Below, in pieces: positions 1 to 8,779 of a DNA stretch of 23,567 nucleotides. The DNA lies in the NCBI GenBank assembly GCA_946481475.1, contig CAMLOB010000005.1, positions 1 through 23,567 on the forward strand, written 5' to 3'. Made by a program: the position numbers and the translations under genes. The DNA comes from an uncultured Chlorobiota bacterium. GTDB lineage: Bacteria > Bacteroidota > Kapaibacteriia > OLB7. Below the pieces are notes generated by a model, which was given only the letters and a program-made list of their open reading frames with translations, was not told the DNA's origin and searched no databases. Within the stretch, counting starts at the first letter, position 1. Each line of letters starts with the position of its first letter.

Positions 1-88
1 TCACAACATCGGCGCGATTGAAATCGTCATCCGGTGCTGTAAAAGACAGACTATTCGCAATTCACTAACAACCTGAAGAGGTTTACTG

Positions 89-952
89 GTGCGCATCACA
101 AAACAATATACAAACCGGGAGAGCCAGTCTCTTGATCGCTACCTGCAGGAAATCGGCAAGGTGGAGCTGCTGACGCCCGATATGGAAATCGAGCTGGCGA
201 AGCGGATCAAGCGGGGAGGGGCCGAAGGTGAGCGGGCGCTGGAGGCGCTGGTCAAGGCAAACCTGCGATTTGTCGTCTCGGTCGCCAAGCAGTACCAGAA
301 TCAGGGGCTTTCGCTCGGTGATCTGATCAATGAGGGGAACCTGGGTCTGATCAAGGCTGCGAAGCGTTTCGACGAGACCCGGGGGTTCAAGTTCATCTCC
401 TATGCAGTCTGGTGGATTCGCCAGTCGATTCTTCAGGCCCTGGCCGAGCAGTCCCGCATCGTCCGCCTGCCGCTGAACCGTGTCGGCGCTCTGAACAAGA
501 TCGGCAAGAAGTTCAGCGAACTCGAGCAGAAGTACGAGCGGGAACCGACCGCATCGGAGATTGCCGAGGAGCTGGAGATGTCGATGAACGAGGTGACCGA
601 GACGATCAAGATCTCCGGTCGCCATCTCTCGTTGGACTCTACTTTTGAGCATGGTGAGGACATCCGTATGATGGACGTTCTGACGAACGATGCCCAGCCG
701 TCCCCGGACCACGGGCTGATGAGCGAATCGCTGAAGATCGAAGTCCGCCGCGCCCTCTCCACGCTCTCCGAACGTGAGGCGGAGGTGATCCGGCTCTACT
801 TCGGACTGGATCGCGAGCATTCGCTGACGCTGGAGGAGATCGGCGAGCGGTTCAACCTGACGCGCGAACGTGTCCGCCAGATCAAGGAGAAGGCCATCCG
901 GCGTCTTCGCCACACCTCACGGTCGAAGGCTCTGCGAGCCTATCTCGGGTAA
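89..952 (+). CDS. rpoD: Primary sigma factor (RpoD/SigA, Bacteroidota type)
   Basis: This is the housekeeping sigma-70 factor that directs RNA polymerase to most promoters. The 287-aa protein has region 1.2 (about residues 12-45), region 2 with the core-binding and -10-recognition helices (about 52-122, including [11 protein letters not shown]), region 3 (about 130-200) and region 4 with the -35 helix-turn-helix (about 218-280, including [20 protein letters not shown]). Region 1.1 and the non-conserved region of proteobacterial RpoD are absent, as is usual for Bacteroidota/Chlorobi primary sigma factors, which have nearly this length. The start is GTG at 89, chosen because AAGAGG at 76-81 lies just upstream and the N-terminus [12 protein letters not shown] matches the family. 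The gene appears monocistronic, with a hairpin terminator following it. The long reverse-strand frame across it is a shadow. Confidence 0.96.
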   Translation: MRITKQYTNRESQSLDRYLQEIGKVELLTPDMEIELAKRIKRGGAEGERALEALVKANLRFVVSVAKQYQNQGLSLGDLINEGNLGLIKAAKRFDETRGFKFISYAVWWIRQSILQALAEQSRIVRLPLNRVGALNKIGKKFSELEQKYEREPTASEIAEELEMSMNEVTETIKISGRHLSLDSTFEHGEDIRMMDVLTNDAQPSPDHGLMSESLKIEVRRALSTLSEREAEVIRLYFGLDREHSLTLEEIGERFNLTRERVRQIKEKAIRRLRHTSRSKALRAYLG

Positions 953-978
953 ATTGTGAAGTGAAGAATTTCGGCAGG

Positions 979-1012
979 AAAGCCTCGGTGTTTGACCGGG
1001 GCTTTCTTCTTG
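979..1012 (+). terminator. Intrinsic terminator after rpoD
   Basis: An 11-bp stem (979-989 with 995-1005, one G-T pair) encloses a 5-base loop and is followed by the pyrimidine run TCTTCTT. It lies 26 bases after the rpoD stop. It also argues against starting hldA at the upstream TTG inside the hairpin. Confidence 0.8.
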
Positions 1013-1051
1013 CCGGTAGTTACCACGGTCAACAGGATCAATTGCAGGAAT

Positions 1052-2050
1052 ATGCAGACTTTTCTGACGGAGTCGGGAATCGAACGGTTGCTTGAGCGGG
1101 CCGATCAGGCACACATCGCGGTGGTCGGGGATGTGATGCTCGACCGTTACTATCGCGGCGGAGCTTCCCGGCTTTCTCCGGAGGCTCCGGTCCCGGTTGT
1201 GGAGATTGAAGAGGAATCGGAACATCCGGGGGGAGCGGCCAACGTCGCCTACAACCTTTCATCTCTTGGCGTCCGGACGTCGGTCTTCGGTGTTGTCGGA
1301 GAGGATCGTTCCGGAGAGCAGCTCTGCCGGTTGCTTGAGGGGCTGGGGGTAGAATGCGGCGGGCTGGTAATCGATAATGATCGGTCGACAACGGTGAAGA
1401 CCCGCGTGATCGCCGACGGCCAGCACATCGTCCGTGCCGACAGGGAGAGTCGCGGAGCGATCGGCGAGAATGTCCGTCGTCGCCTGCTTCAACGGATTGA
1501 AGAGGAGATCGACCATCTGGACGGCATTATCCTTCAGGACTACAACAAAGGAGTGTTCTCCCCTGAACTTATTGATCCCCTGATTCGGATTGCCGCCCGG
1601 CACGAGGTTCCCACCTACGTCGATCCGAAGTTTGAAAACTTCTTTGCCTTTCGCGGCGCCACTCTCTTCAAACCGAACAGGAAGGAGACCGAGGATGCAC
1701 TGCAGCGTCGCCTGGGGACACCCGGGGAGAAGCTGGCGGCGGCCGGTGAGCTGCGCGAGCGTCTCGAAAGCCGTTATGTGGTTCTGACGCTCGGCAGCGA
1801 GGGGATGATTCTTGTCGGCGACGGGGAGGAGCCCGAGCGGATTCCGACGCGGACGATGCAGGTGGCCGACGTCTCCGGTGCCGGAGATACGGTGATCGCA
1901 ACCCTTGCGGCCGCCTCGGCTCTGGGGGCCGGGATACGTGAGGCGGTGGAGCTGGCGAACATCGCTGCCGGCATCGTCTGCGAACAGGTCGGCACTGTAC
2001 CGATCACCCGTACCGATCTTCGCCGTTCCATCCAGAATATCTATGCCTGA
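1052..2050 (+). CDS. hldA: D-glycero-beta-D-manno-heptose-7-phosphate kinase
   Basis: This PfkB-family sugar kinase (332 aa) phosphorylates heptose 7-phosphate at C1 to give the 1,7-bisphosphate, a cytoplasmic step of ADP-L-glycero-D-manno-heptose synthesis for the LPS inner core. Visible motifs are the N-terminal [13 protein letters not shown], the [15 protein letters not shown] substrate-binding segment (about residues 59-73), the QDYNKGVFS segment (about 162-170), and the C-terminal ATP-site motif DVSGAGDT with the catalytic base Asp279. Start ATG 1052 is chosen because the frame upstream runs into the rpoD terminator. The ribosome site is weak (AGGA at 1034-1037 or AGGAA at 1046-1050). 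The protein is the stand-alone kinase, equal to the N-terminal half of E. coli HldE, and the adenylyltransferase follows as a separate gene. The stop overlaps the next start, so the two are probably translationally coupled. Confidence 0.93.
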   Translation: MQTFLTESGIERLLERADQAHIAVVGDVMLDRYYRGGASRLSPEAPVPVVEIEEESEHPGGAANVAYNLSSLGVRTSVFGVVGEDRSGEQLCRLLEGLGVECGGLVIDNDRSTTVKTRVIADGQHIVRADRESRGAIGENVRRRLLQRIEEEIDHLDGIILQDYNKGVFSPELIDPLIRIAARHEVPTYVDPKFENFFAFRGATLFKPNRKETEDALQRRLGTPGEKLAAAGELRERLESRYVVLTLGSEGMILVGDGEEPERIPTRTMQVADVSGAGDTVIATLAAASALGAGIREAVELANIAAGIVCEQVGTVPITRTDLRRSIQNIYA

Positions 2051-2589
2051 TGCGGAACGATTCCTTCTTCAGACGGATCCTCGAACGTGACGCAATTCGT
2101 AAGGAATGCCGCCTCCTGCGCGAACAGGGGAACCGAATTGTCTTCACAAACGGTTGTTTTGATATCCTTCACCTCGGCCATGTCGATTATCTTCGGCGGA
2201 GTGCGGAACTTGGAGATATTCTGGTTGTCGGTCTGAATTCCGATGAATCGGTCCGCAGATTGAAGGGGAAAGGACGTCCCATTGTTCCCGAGGAGGAGCG
2301 GGCAACTCTCCTGGCGGCGTTACGTCCGGTCGATTACGTGTCAATCTTCAGCGAGGATACTCCCCTTTCCCTGATCGAAGCGGTTCGGCCGGATGTCCTG
2401 GTCAAGGGGGGAGACTACGATCCCGGGGCGACCGGTGGGAGCCGGTATATCGTCGGAGAAGATGCGGTTCGCTCTCACGGCGGTGAGGTCCGCGTCATCG
2501 ATCTGGTGGAAGGACGCTCCACCACCAACATCATCCGGGGGGTGCTCGACGCCTACGGGGGTGGAGACGGGAATCGAATGAGAGAATGA
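2050..2589 (+). CDS. hldC: D-glycero-beta-D-manno-heptose 1-phosphate adenylyltransferase
   Basis: This cytidylyltransferase-fold enzyme (179 aa) adenylylates heptose 1-phosphate to ADP-heptose, completing the route begun by the neighbouring kinase once a phosphatase has acted. The nucleotidyltransferase signature [12 protein letters not shown] gives the HxGH catalytic motif at residues 41-44. The C-terminal [13 protein letters not shown] segment matches the second conserved motif (usually STT or SST) of RfaE-domain-II proteins. The ATG at 2050 shares one base with the hldA TGA, the typical geometry of coupled genes. The product corresponds to the C-terminal half of E. coli HldE. No GmhA, GmhB or HldD gene lies in the window, so the rest of the pathway must be elsewhere. 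Confidence 0.93.
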   Translation: MRNDSFFRRILERDAIRKECRLLREQGNRIVFTNGCFDILHLGHVDYLRRSAELGDILVVGLNSDESVRRLKGKGRPIVPEEERATLLAALRPVDYVSIFSEDTPLSLIEAVRPDVLVKGGDYDPGATGGSRYIVGEDAVRSHGGEVRVIDLVEGRSTTNIIRGVLDAYGGGDGNRMRE

Positions 2590-2607
2590 GTTGACCGGAA
2601 TGAAACC

Positions 2608-5600
2608 GTGGCCGGGGTTGTGCGCCTCAGCCGGACCTCCACGGTTACCGGAAGATCCCGAAGTGAGTTGAAGAAGCAGAGCAAGATGCAGCAGAAGATC
2701 TATACCATTGCAAAAGTGCTTGCCAGAATGGGCGTCCTGATGATCGCTCTGCTCTCCTTTATCGGTATCCTGATCGTTGCCATGACCCAATATCCCCCTT
2801 TCAGAAAGTGGGCGATCGAGGAAGGATTGAAGGTGGCGAACAATGCCATCGCCGGAGAAATCTCCGTGGAGGATGTTCGCGGAAATCTGATTACCGGCCT
2901 GACCGTCATCAATGCCCGCCTCGAAGTCGAGGATACCACATTCGCTTTCGTTCCCCGTATCTCGCTGCAATACCATCTGAGTCCCATCCTTGAGACCCGA
3001 ACCGTGCAGGTTTCGGTGGTCCTCCACAATCCGGAAGTCTATCTCCACCGCAACGCGGCCGGTGTGTGGAACTTCTCGCGCATTGCTCTCCCTTCGGACA
3101 CCACTCCCTCGGGACCGAGACAGCCTCTTGAGTGGACGTTCGACATCGAGAACCTTGAGATGCGTGACGGCCGGATCCGGATCGAGGATGAGGCGGCATC
3201 CCGGCTTCCGGAGGAAAACCCGAAACTCGACTTTCTCCACTCCCGGCTCCGTCAGGTCAACCTTGCGATGAGCGGGCTGATTTCCGAGGAGGAACAGCGG
3301 GTGGATATAGACCATCTCTCCTTTCTTGTTGAGGGATCGGATGTGAAGCTGGTCGACCTTGCCGGGAACATCACTGTGGATGACGAAGGACTGGCGGTCG
3401 ACGATCTGCAGATCGAGACCGGGCGGAGTCTGCTGGCGCTCAACGTGTCGATGGATTCGGTCAACCTGTTCGATTCGGCACTCGGTGCGCGCTGGATGCA
3501 TTATCCGTTTGTTCTGTCGCTGGATGCCGAACGTGTTGATATCGATGAGCTTCGCAGAGTAATCCCCGGACTGGATGTGCTGGGCGGCATAGCGGGGCTG
3601 GAACTGGAGGCGGCCGGGACGTTCGGCGATATAGGGGTTGAGCGGCTGGACCTGGTGTTGCGACGCTCGGAGATTCATGCACAGGGACAACTTGTCGGAC
3701 TGGATGATCCGGAGCATCTGCGGATCGAAGCCGAGTTGACCGATTCCAGACTCTATAACAGCGATATCCCGATCTATCTGGTCGGTATCCCGATGCCGGA
3801 CATCGATTATCTCGAAGAGGTGAACATCACCCGCCTGAGCTACTCCGGTACGAACCGGGATGCCGTCTCCGTGTTCGATCTCTCCACAACCGTCGGTTCG
3901 GTCTACGGCGGCGGATGGTTGACGTATGGGGACGTTCCGCGGTGGAAGGTGGATGCGTTGATTGAAGAGGCAAACCCGGGACCGATTCTCAACGATGATT
4001 TCTACAACGGAGCGATAACCGCAAGACTTGTCGCCGAGGGGAGAGGGTTCGATCCGCAGACGATGGATGCCCGTTTTCGGCTGAGGGCCGGTCCGGTCAG
4101 TCTGGCCGAACGGAGTCTGGCCCGTCTGTGGGTGGACGGAACGTACGTCGACGGGGGAATGCTGACGATGGATACGGTGATGGCTGCCTGGGGAGATGCC
4201 TCGCCGTTCGATCCGAACTTCGGCAGGCTGGAGTCGCTGGAAGAGATGTTGCAGAACGTCCGCAGGACCGGGGGGACCCGGAGTATCATCGACCGGATGA
4301 CCCTCTCGGCTCAGGATGTCGACATCATCGACGGACTCCCTTCGCTGCGGGCGGGCGGCTGGTACGACATGCGCGATCCGTCGCTGCCGAAGTATCAGGG
4401 GCATATCGAAACGGACCGGTTGAATCTGGCCGATATCACGCTCGATCCGGAACAGACAACCCGTCTCGGGCTGACTCTTTCGGTGGAGGGATCGGGGATA
4501 GAGCCGGACGATATGGAGGGGACGGCAGAACTTCTTGTCACCGATGCCTCGCTCCCCGAGGGAGAAGAACTGGGACCGTTCAGCGCGGAGGTCCTGCTTG
4601 AGCGTGAGGGAGAGAACCGGACGCTTCGTCTGAACTCCGACATCCTCGATGCCTATCTCGACGGGAAGTGGCGTTTCAGTACGCTCTTCCCGACGCTTGC
4701 AGCCGGCATTGAAAAACTTGTGAACTATGTCTCCCGCAAGGGATCCTATCGGGATGATCTCGATCTGATGTTGCTGAGCAGCGATGAGAACGGGATCGAG
4801 TCGATCGTTGCCTCCTACGAGTTCGTGCCGAAAGATCTTTCCCTTCTCCAGGCCTTCATGCCGGGGATTACCCTGCAGATGGATGCGACGCTGAAGGGGT
4901 CGATCACCGGCACAACCCAGCTTCTCGGCATCACCGCTCGTGGAGAGATTCGTCGGTTCCTCTACAGACAGGGAGAGCAGAGCGTCCGTTTCGGCGGAAC
5001 AATGATCGATGCGGAGATCCGGAACATCACCTCCGGATCGATGGACGATCTGCTGGATGCCGAGATCAGCATGACCAACGACTCGCTGATTCACCTCAAC
5101 GATATGGAGATCGCTCTTCCCCGGGTGGATCTGACCTTCCGCGACGGGACGTTGCATGTGAACGGGGCGACGATGATCGACAACACCTACTCGATTGCGC
5201 TGGACGGCAGGCTGAACGTGATGGGGGCCGACGGCTATGCCGTCGAGATGGACACGCTGATCGTGGGATGGACGCGGGGATTGCAGTGGCGGAATGCCGA
5301 TCCCGTCCGGTTCACGCTGAACGATAACGGTATCGATATCGAGTCGTTCCGGCTGTATCGCCAGGGGGCTGAACTCTTCTCGGTGACCGGACGGTTTGAG
5401 GATTACAGGATTTTCCGTGATGTCCGGTTGTCGGTTGCCGGCACGTCGTTGCAGTCGTTGCAGCCGCTGATCGTCGATCCCTCAACGCTTGAAATGATTG
5501 AGACGCTCTCGGGGAATCTGGAGGAGGCGGAGATCATCCTGAACGGATCGCTTGAAGATCCGGTGATCAACGCCTTCCTCAACGTCGACGATATGAGGTA

Positions 5601-7428
5601 TACCGATATCCAGATCGGCGACCTCGAACTTGACCTCGATTATCGCACACAGAATCTTGAAGGAATTATCCGGATCCTCCGGCCTCTCTCCTCGGATACC
5701 ACTGCCGATGTTGCACTGGCCAGAGTCAACATCGAGGCTCTTCCGATCGATCTTGCCTTTGCCGCACGCGAGGAACGGTTTATCTCCGGCAGACCCGTGC
5801 AGATCACCGCCACGACCGACGATCTGCCTCTGGCCATTTTCGGCCCGTTCACTCCCGGACTGTTGATTCAGGGGGGGAGAGCCGATCTGGATTTTACGCT
5901 TGAGGGGACCTATCCGAACGTCAAGTATGTCGGCGGCGGACGTATCCGCTCGGGCGTGCTGACCGTTGAGAGCACAAACGTTCCCTACACTGTCGACGGG
6001 CGGTTCGATTTCCGGGACAACCGCCTCGATATCCCGGGCATCGTGCTGCGGAACCTCCCCACGGACTATTCCCGCGGCGTCGCCCGGATCAACGGCAATA
6101 TCCTGTTCGATGGATTCGTTCCGGAGCGCTTCGATCTGAACATCCGGACCGAGTCGACAGGACTTCTGGTGCTGAGCGACGCCACGCAAGCGGTGAACGA
6201 TACCTACTACGGCGACCTGGTTATCGCCACGCGGAATCAGGAACCGATTCATTTCGGCGGATCCTACGAGGCCCCGAGGCTGACCGGAGACATCGTTGTT
6301 CTGGCAAGCGATCTGAAATATCCCTACCGGGCGACGACTGCAAATCTCGGTGAGCGCGTGCAGTACATCGACTACGCCGAGTGGGTGACGCGGCAGGAAG
6401 AGGAGTACGGTCCGATTCTGAGTGATGAGGAACTGCGGGCAAACGATATCAAAACACCGGATGAACTGCGAGGAGTCGACACGACCGACCGTAGCGGACT
6501 CGATGCCGAACATGATGTGATGCGTCATCAGTTCGACAGCACACGTGAACGGGCGGAACCCCGGGGAACGTTTATGGACCGGCTGACCACCGAGCTTCTG
6601 ATCTCCCTTGAGGAGGGAGTGAACGTTACTGTGGAGATCGGCCCGCTGCAGGAACTGACCCTGAGACTGGTCAACGACGAGAATCCGCTCCGCTTCTGGA
6701 TGCGGGGGAACGATATGGCGTTGCGGGGGACCGTTCTTCTGCAGGAAGGTTCCCAGCTTCTCTACTTCAAGGTTTTTGATGCCGGAGGATCGGTCACCTT
6801 CGAAGACGATATTGCCAACCCTTCTCTTGACATCAGCGGTACGTATGAGGGGACCCGGCGCATCAACAACAGGAACGAACCCTTTACGGTCACGATCAGG
6901 GTGAGCGGTACGCTGGAACAGTTGAGCCTCAACTTCTCCTACACCATTGCCGGAGAACCGCCGGCCGACCTCTCGCAGGTCGAGGCCAACGCCGTTGCTC
7001 TTCTGCTGACCGGGCGAACGGTATCGGAAGTGGGGAACACACAGCTTGGCGAACTTCTCGCTTCAAACGCTCAGGAGTTGGGAGGAGTTGTCCTGACGCC
7101 CTATCTCAACGACATCTTCCGCGATATCAACGTCAACATCGACCTCGGCAGTTCGGCCGATCCAAGTCAGGCAAAGGTGGAGTTTGTCCGCCAGCTCGGC
7201 AAGGTCCTCTTCCGTTATAACGGCCGGGTCAACTCGCCGGAGGACGGCACAATCTCCGTTGAAGTTCCCCTCTCGGTGATCCTGGACACCGAGAAGTTCA
7301 ACAATCTGGTGATCGAACTGCAACGGGCGGTCGTCGATCAGTACAACAACACGATCAACGATGAGTTCTCCTCAACCGAAGGGGACAACATCTTCCGTCT
7401 CCGCCTCCGTCTGAAGCAGACCTGGTAG
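2608..7428 (+). CDS. tamB: TamB-family translocation and assembly protein (DUF490)
   Basis: A very large envelope protein (1606 aa from GTG 2608; 1580 aa from ATG 2686). It has a basic N-terminal tail, one membrane anchor at about residues 43-61, then a long beta-rich region of repeated amphipathic strands. The C-terminal TamB/DUF490 domain (about residues 1320-1606) includes the conserved block VALLLTGRTVSEVG and a C-terminus ending in alternating hydrophobic strands (RLRLRLKQTW). Family members span the periplasm as grooved beta-taco proteins; they support outer-membrane protein assembly with a TamA/TamL partner and anterograde lipid transport. No partner gene is visible here. The start is uncertain: GTG 2608 leaves an 18-base gap from hldC, while ATG 2686 gives a more usual short cytoplasmic tail. 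Neither has a strong ribosome site. Cotranscription with hldA-hldC is likely and fits an outer-membrane role. Confidence 0.88.
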   Translation: MAGVVRLSRTSTVTGRSRSELKKQSKMQQKIYTIAKVLARMGVLMIALLSFIGILIVAMTQYPPFRKWAIEEGLKVANNAIAGEISVEDVRGNLITGLTVINARLEVEDTTFAFVPRISLQYHLSPILETRTVQVSVVLHNPEVYLHRNAAGVWNFSRIALPSDTTPSGPRQPLEWTFDIENLEMRDGRIRIEDEAASRLPEENPKLDFLHSRLRQVNLAMSGLISEEEQRVDIDHLSFLVEGSDVKLVDLAGNITVDDEGLAVDDLQIETGRSLLALNVSMDSVNLFDSALGARWMHYPFVLSLDAERVDIDELRRVIPGLDVLGGIAGLELEAAGTFGDIGVERLDLVLRRSEIHAQGQLVGLDDPEHLRIEAELTDSRLYNSDIPIYLVGIPMPDIDYLEEVNITRLSYSGTNRDAVSVFDLSTTVGSVYGGGWLTYGDVPRWKVDALIEEANPGPILNDDFYNGAITARLVAEGRGFDPQTMDARFRLRAGPVSLAERSLARLWVDGTYVDGGMLTMDTVMAAWGDASPFDPNFGRLESLEEMLQNVRRTGGTRSIIDRMTLSAQDVDIIDGLPSLRAGGWYDMRDPSLPKYQGHIETDRLNLADITLDPEQTTRLGLTLSVEGSGIEPDDMEGTAELLVTDASLPEGEELGPFSAEVLLEREGENRTLRLNSDILDAYLDGKWRFSTLFPTLAAGIEKLVNYVSRKGSYRDDLDLMLLSSDENGIESIVASYEFVPKDLSLLQAFMPGITLQMDATLKGSITGTTQLLGITARGEIRRFLYRQGEQSVRFGGTMIDAEIRNITSGSMDDLLDAEISMTNDSLIHLNDMEIALPRVDLTFRDGTLHVNGATMIDNTYSIALDGRLNVMGADGYAVEMDTLIVGWTRGLQWRNADPVRFTLNDNGIDIESFRLYRQGAELFSVTGRFEDYRIFRDVRLSVAGTSLQSLQPLIVDPSTLEMIETLSGNLEEAEIILNGSLEDPVINAFLNVDDMRYTDIQIGDLELDLDYRTQNLEGIIRILRPLSSDTTADVALARVNIEALPIDLAFAAREERFISGRPVQITATTDDLPLAIFGPFTPGLLIQGGRADLDFTLEGTYPNVKYVGGGRIRSGVLTVESTNVPYTVDGRFDFRDNRLDIPGIVLRNLPTDYSRGVARINGNILFDGFVPERFDLNIRTESTGLLVLSDATQAVNDTYYGDLVIATRNQEPIHFGGSYEAPRLTGDIVVLASDLKYPYRATTANLGERVQYIDYAEWVTRQEEEYGPILSDEELRANDIKTPDELRGVDTTDRSGLDAEHDVMRHQFDSTRERAEPRGTFMDRLTTELLISLEEGVNVTVEIGPLQELTLRLVNDENPLRFWMRGNDMALRGTVLLQEGSQLLYFKVFDAGGSVTFEDDIANPSLDISGTYEGTRRINNRNEPFTVTIRVSGTLEQLSLNFSYTIAGEPPADLSQVEANAVALLLTGRTVSEVGNTQLGELLASNAQELGGVVLTPYLNDIFRDINVNIDLGSSADPSQAKVEFVRQLGKVLFRYNGRVNSPEDGTISVEVPLSVILDTEKFNNLVIELQRAVVDQYNNTINDEFSSTEGDNIFRLRLRLKQTW

Positions 7429-7460
7429 GGAATTCCGGTCCGGAACGGGGCCGGAATTCC
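7429..7460 (+). terminator. Perfect inverted repeat after tamB, possible terminator
   Basis: A perfect 10-bp inverted repeat (7429-7438 with 7451-7460, arm GGAATTCCGG) has a 12-base spacer and begins immediately after the tamB stop. No clean T-run follows (GTCACATCTCTTCC), so efficient intrinsic termination is uncertain. It could instead be an RNA-stabilising 3' hairpin. Confidence 0.5.
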
Positions 7461-7511
7461 GTCACATCTCTTCCCCGAATCTTCACGAATCGCACTTCGG
7501 CCTCCTCTCCG

Positions 7512-7519
7512 TATCTTTG
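7512..7519 (+). promoter_or_regulatory. Bacteroidota-type -7 element TATCTTTG
   Basis: TATCTTTG is an exact match to the TAnnTTTG -7 consensus of Bacteroidota housekeeping promoters. It sits in the tamB-7577 gap, 57 bases before the downstream ATG. No convincing -33 TTTG is seen at the usual 19-21-base distance, so the call rests on the -7 box and its location. Confidence 0.5.
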
Positions 7520-7576
7520 CCGTGACCGCAATCGTGACGAACGGGCACGCACGCTTCACGAAACTGATTTGACGCC

Positions 7577-8710
7577 ATGAGCCTTTCGGTATTCCCTGTC
7601 ACTACCCCTTCAGAGCAAAAACAATTCATTACGATGGTCTGGGATCTCTACAAGGATGATCCCAACTGGGTTCCCCCCTTGATTGCCGACCGGAAAAAAC
7701 TTCTCGATCCGGAGAAAAATCCCTTCTGGCAACATGCGGAGATCGGGATGTTTCTGGCGAAGCGGGACGGAAAAATTGTCGGTCGGATTGCCGCCATCAC
7801 CAACGAGACCCATAACCGGATCCACGAGGACAGGGTCGGGTTCTTCGGTTTTTTTGAATCGGAAGACAGGATTTCGACTGCTCACGCTCTTTTTGCGGCG
7901 GCGGCCGAGTGGCTGGCCGAGCGTGGAATGGAAGTGATGCGGGGGCCTGTCAATCCGTCAATCAACGACGAGGCCGGTCTGTTGGTTGACGGGTTCAACG
8001 ATCCTCCGCAAATCCTGATGACCTACAACCCCGAATATTACGTCCCGTTAATCGAATCATACGGCTTTACAAAAGTAAAGGACCTCTATGCCTGGAAACT
8101 GACGCCGGAGTTCCTCTCCCCGAAGCTGGAACGGGTGCAGGCGGCTGTCCGTGAACGGGAAAACCTGAAGATCAGAACCTTCAGATTCAGTCCGAAATCG
8201 GACTTTCAGCAGGATGTGGAAATCCTTCGCGAGATCTATAACACGGCGTGGGAGCCGAACTGGGGGGCCGTCAGGATGAATCGCGACGAGTTCAACGCGC
8301 TGGCTGCAGATCTGAAACAGGTTGCCGCAAAGGATCTTGTGTTAATCGTCGAGGCCGCCCGCCGCCCGGTCGGCTTTGCCCTGGCCTTGCCCGATATTAA
8401 CCAAGCACTGATCCGCAACCGCAAAGGAGGACTCCTCGGCGCGCTCTGGCATCTGGTGACCGGCAGGAAGAGGATCAAGCGGGGGAGAATCGTGGTTTTG
8501 GGGGTAGTTCCGGCGTTTCAGCGGCGCGGAATCGATGCCGTCCTCTATCACGAAATAGGAACCCGGATGGTGCGTGACCACGGTTATGGGGAGGCGGAGG
8601 CCTCCTGGGTGCTGGAGGACAATGAAATGATGAACCGCGCGGCCCGGATGATGAAGGGGACCGTCTACAAAACCTACCGACTCTTCGACAAAACGATTAA
8701 AGAGAATTAA
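7577..8710 (+). CDS. GNAT-like acyltransferase family protein
   Basis: A 377-aa cytoplasmic protein of a conserved family usually annotated as N-acetyltransferase or hypothetical. The N-terminal part has family landmarks: the YKDDPNWVPPL segment, the FLAKRDGKIVGRIAAITN strand pair, FFGFFE, the MRGPVNPSINDEAGLLVDGF block (about residues 117-136) and the LMTYNPEYYVPLIESYGF stretch. The C-terminal part has a GNAT motif-A-like segment, VLGVVPAFQRRGIDAVLYHEIG (about residues 307-328), which in GNAT folds binds the CoA pyrophosphate. The length and two-part layout suggest two tandem GNAT-like folds with only the second keeping the acyl-CoA loop; that is inference. The substrate is unknown. The gene stands alone behind its own -7 element, with almost no ribosome site before ATG 7577, which is common in this phylum. 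Confidence 0.8.
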   Translation: MSLSVFPVTTPSEQKQFITMVWDLYKDDPNWVPPLIADRKKLLDPEKNPFWQHAEIGMFLAKRDGKIVGRIAAITNETHNRIHEDRVGFFGFFESEDRISTAHALFAAAAEWLAERGMEVMRGPVNPSINDEAGLLVDGFNDPPQILMTYNPEYYVPLIESYGFTKVKDLYAWKLTPEFLSPKLERVQAAVRERENLKIRTFRFSPKSDFQQDVEILREIYNTAWEPNWGAVRMNRDEFNALAADLKQVAAKDLVLIVEAARRPVGFALALPDINQALIRNRKGGLLGALWHLVTGRKRIKRGRIVVLGVVPAFQRRGIDAVLYHEIGTRMVRDHGYGEAEASWVLEDNEMMNRAARMMKGTVYKTYRLFDKTIKEN

Positions 8711-8733
8711 GCTTCCGCAAGGCACGTTCGGCA

Positions 8734-8741
8734 TACATTTG
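8734..8741 (+). promoter_or_regulatory. Bacteroidota-type -7 element TACATTTG
   Basis: An exact TAnnTTTG match in the 69-base gap before the RlpA-like gene. Predicted transcription would begin near 8748, leaving a 5' leader of about 30 bases to ATG 8780 or about 90 bases to TTG 8837. No clear -33 TTTG is visible. Confidence 0.5.
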
Positions 8742-8779
8742 GCCGTTATCGAGGCCGTGGTTGCGCCCCGCGCGGAATC

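Noticed and set aside
83..913. 276-codon minus-strand frame opposite rpoD
   Set aside because: It is a shadow of the sigma factor, with no domain and no promoter or ribosome site.
2600..2671. 23-codon ORF between hldC and tamB
   Set aside because: It overlaps the likely start of tamB in another frame, with no recognisable product or coupling geometry.
2341..5157. 938-codon open frame on the minus strand across hldC and tamB
   Set aside because: It is antisense to the well-supported hldC and TamB genes, gives no recognisable domain, and is the kind of long shadow that GC-rich codon bias produces.
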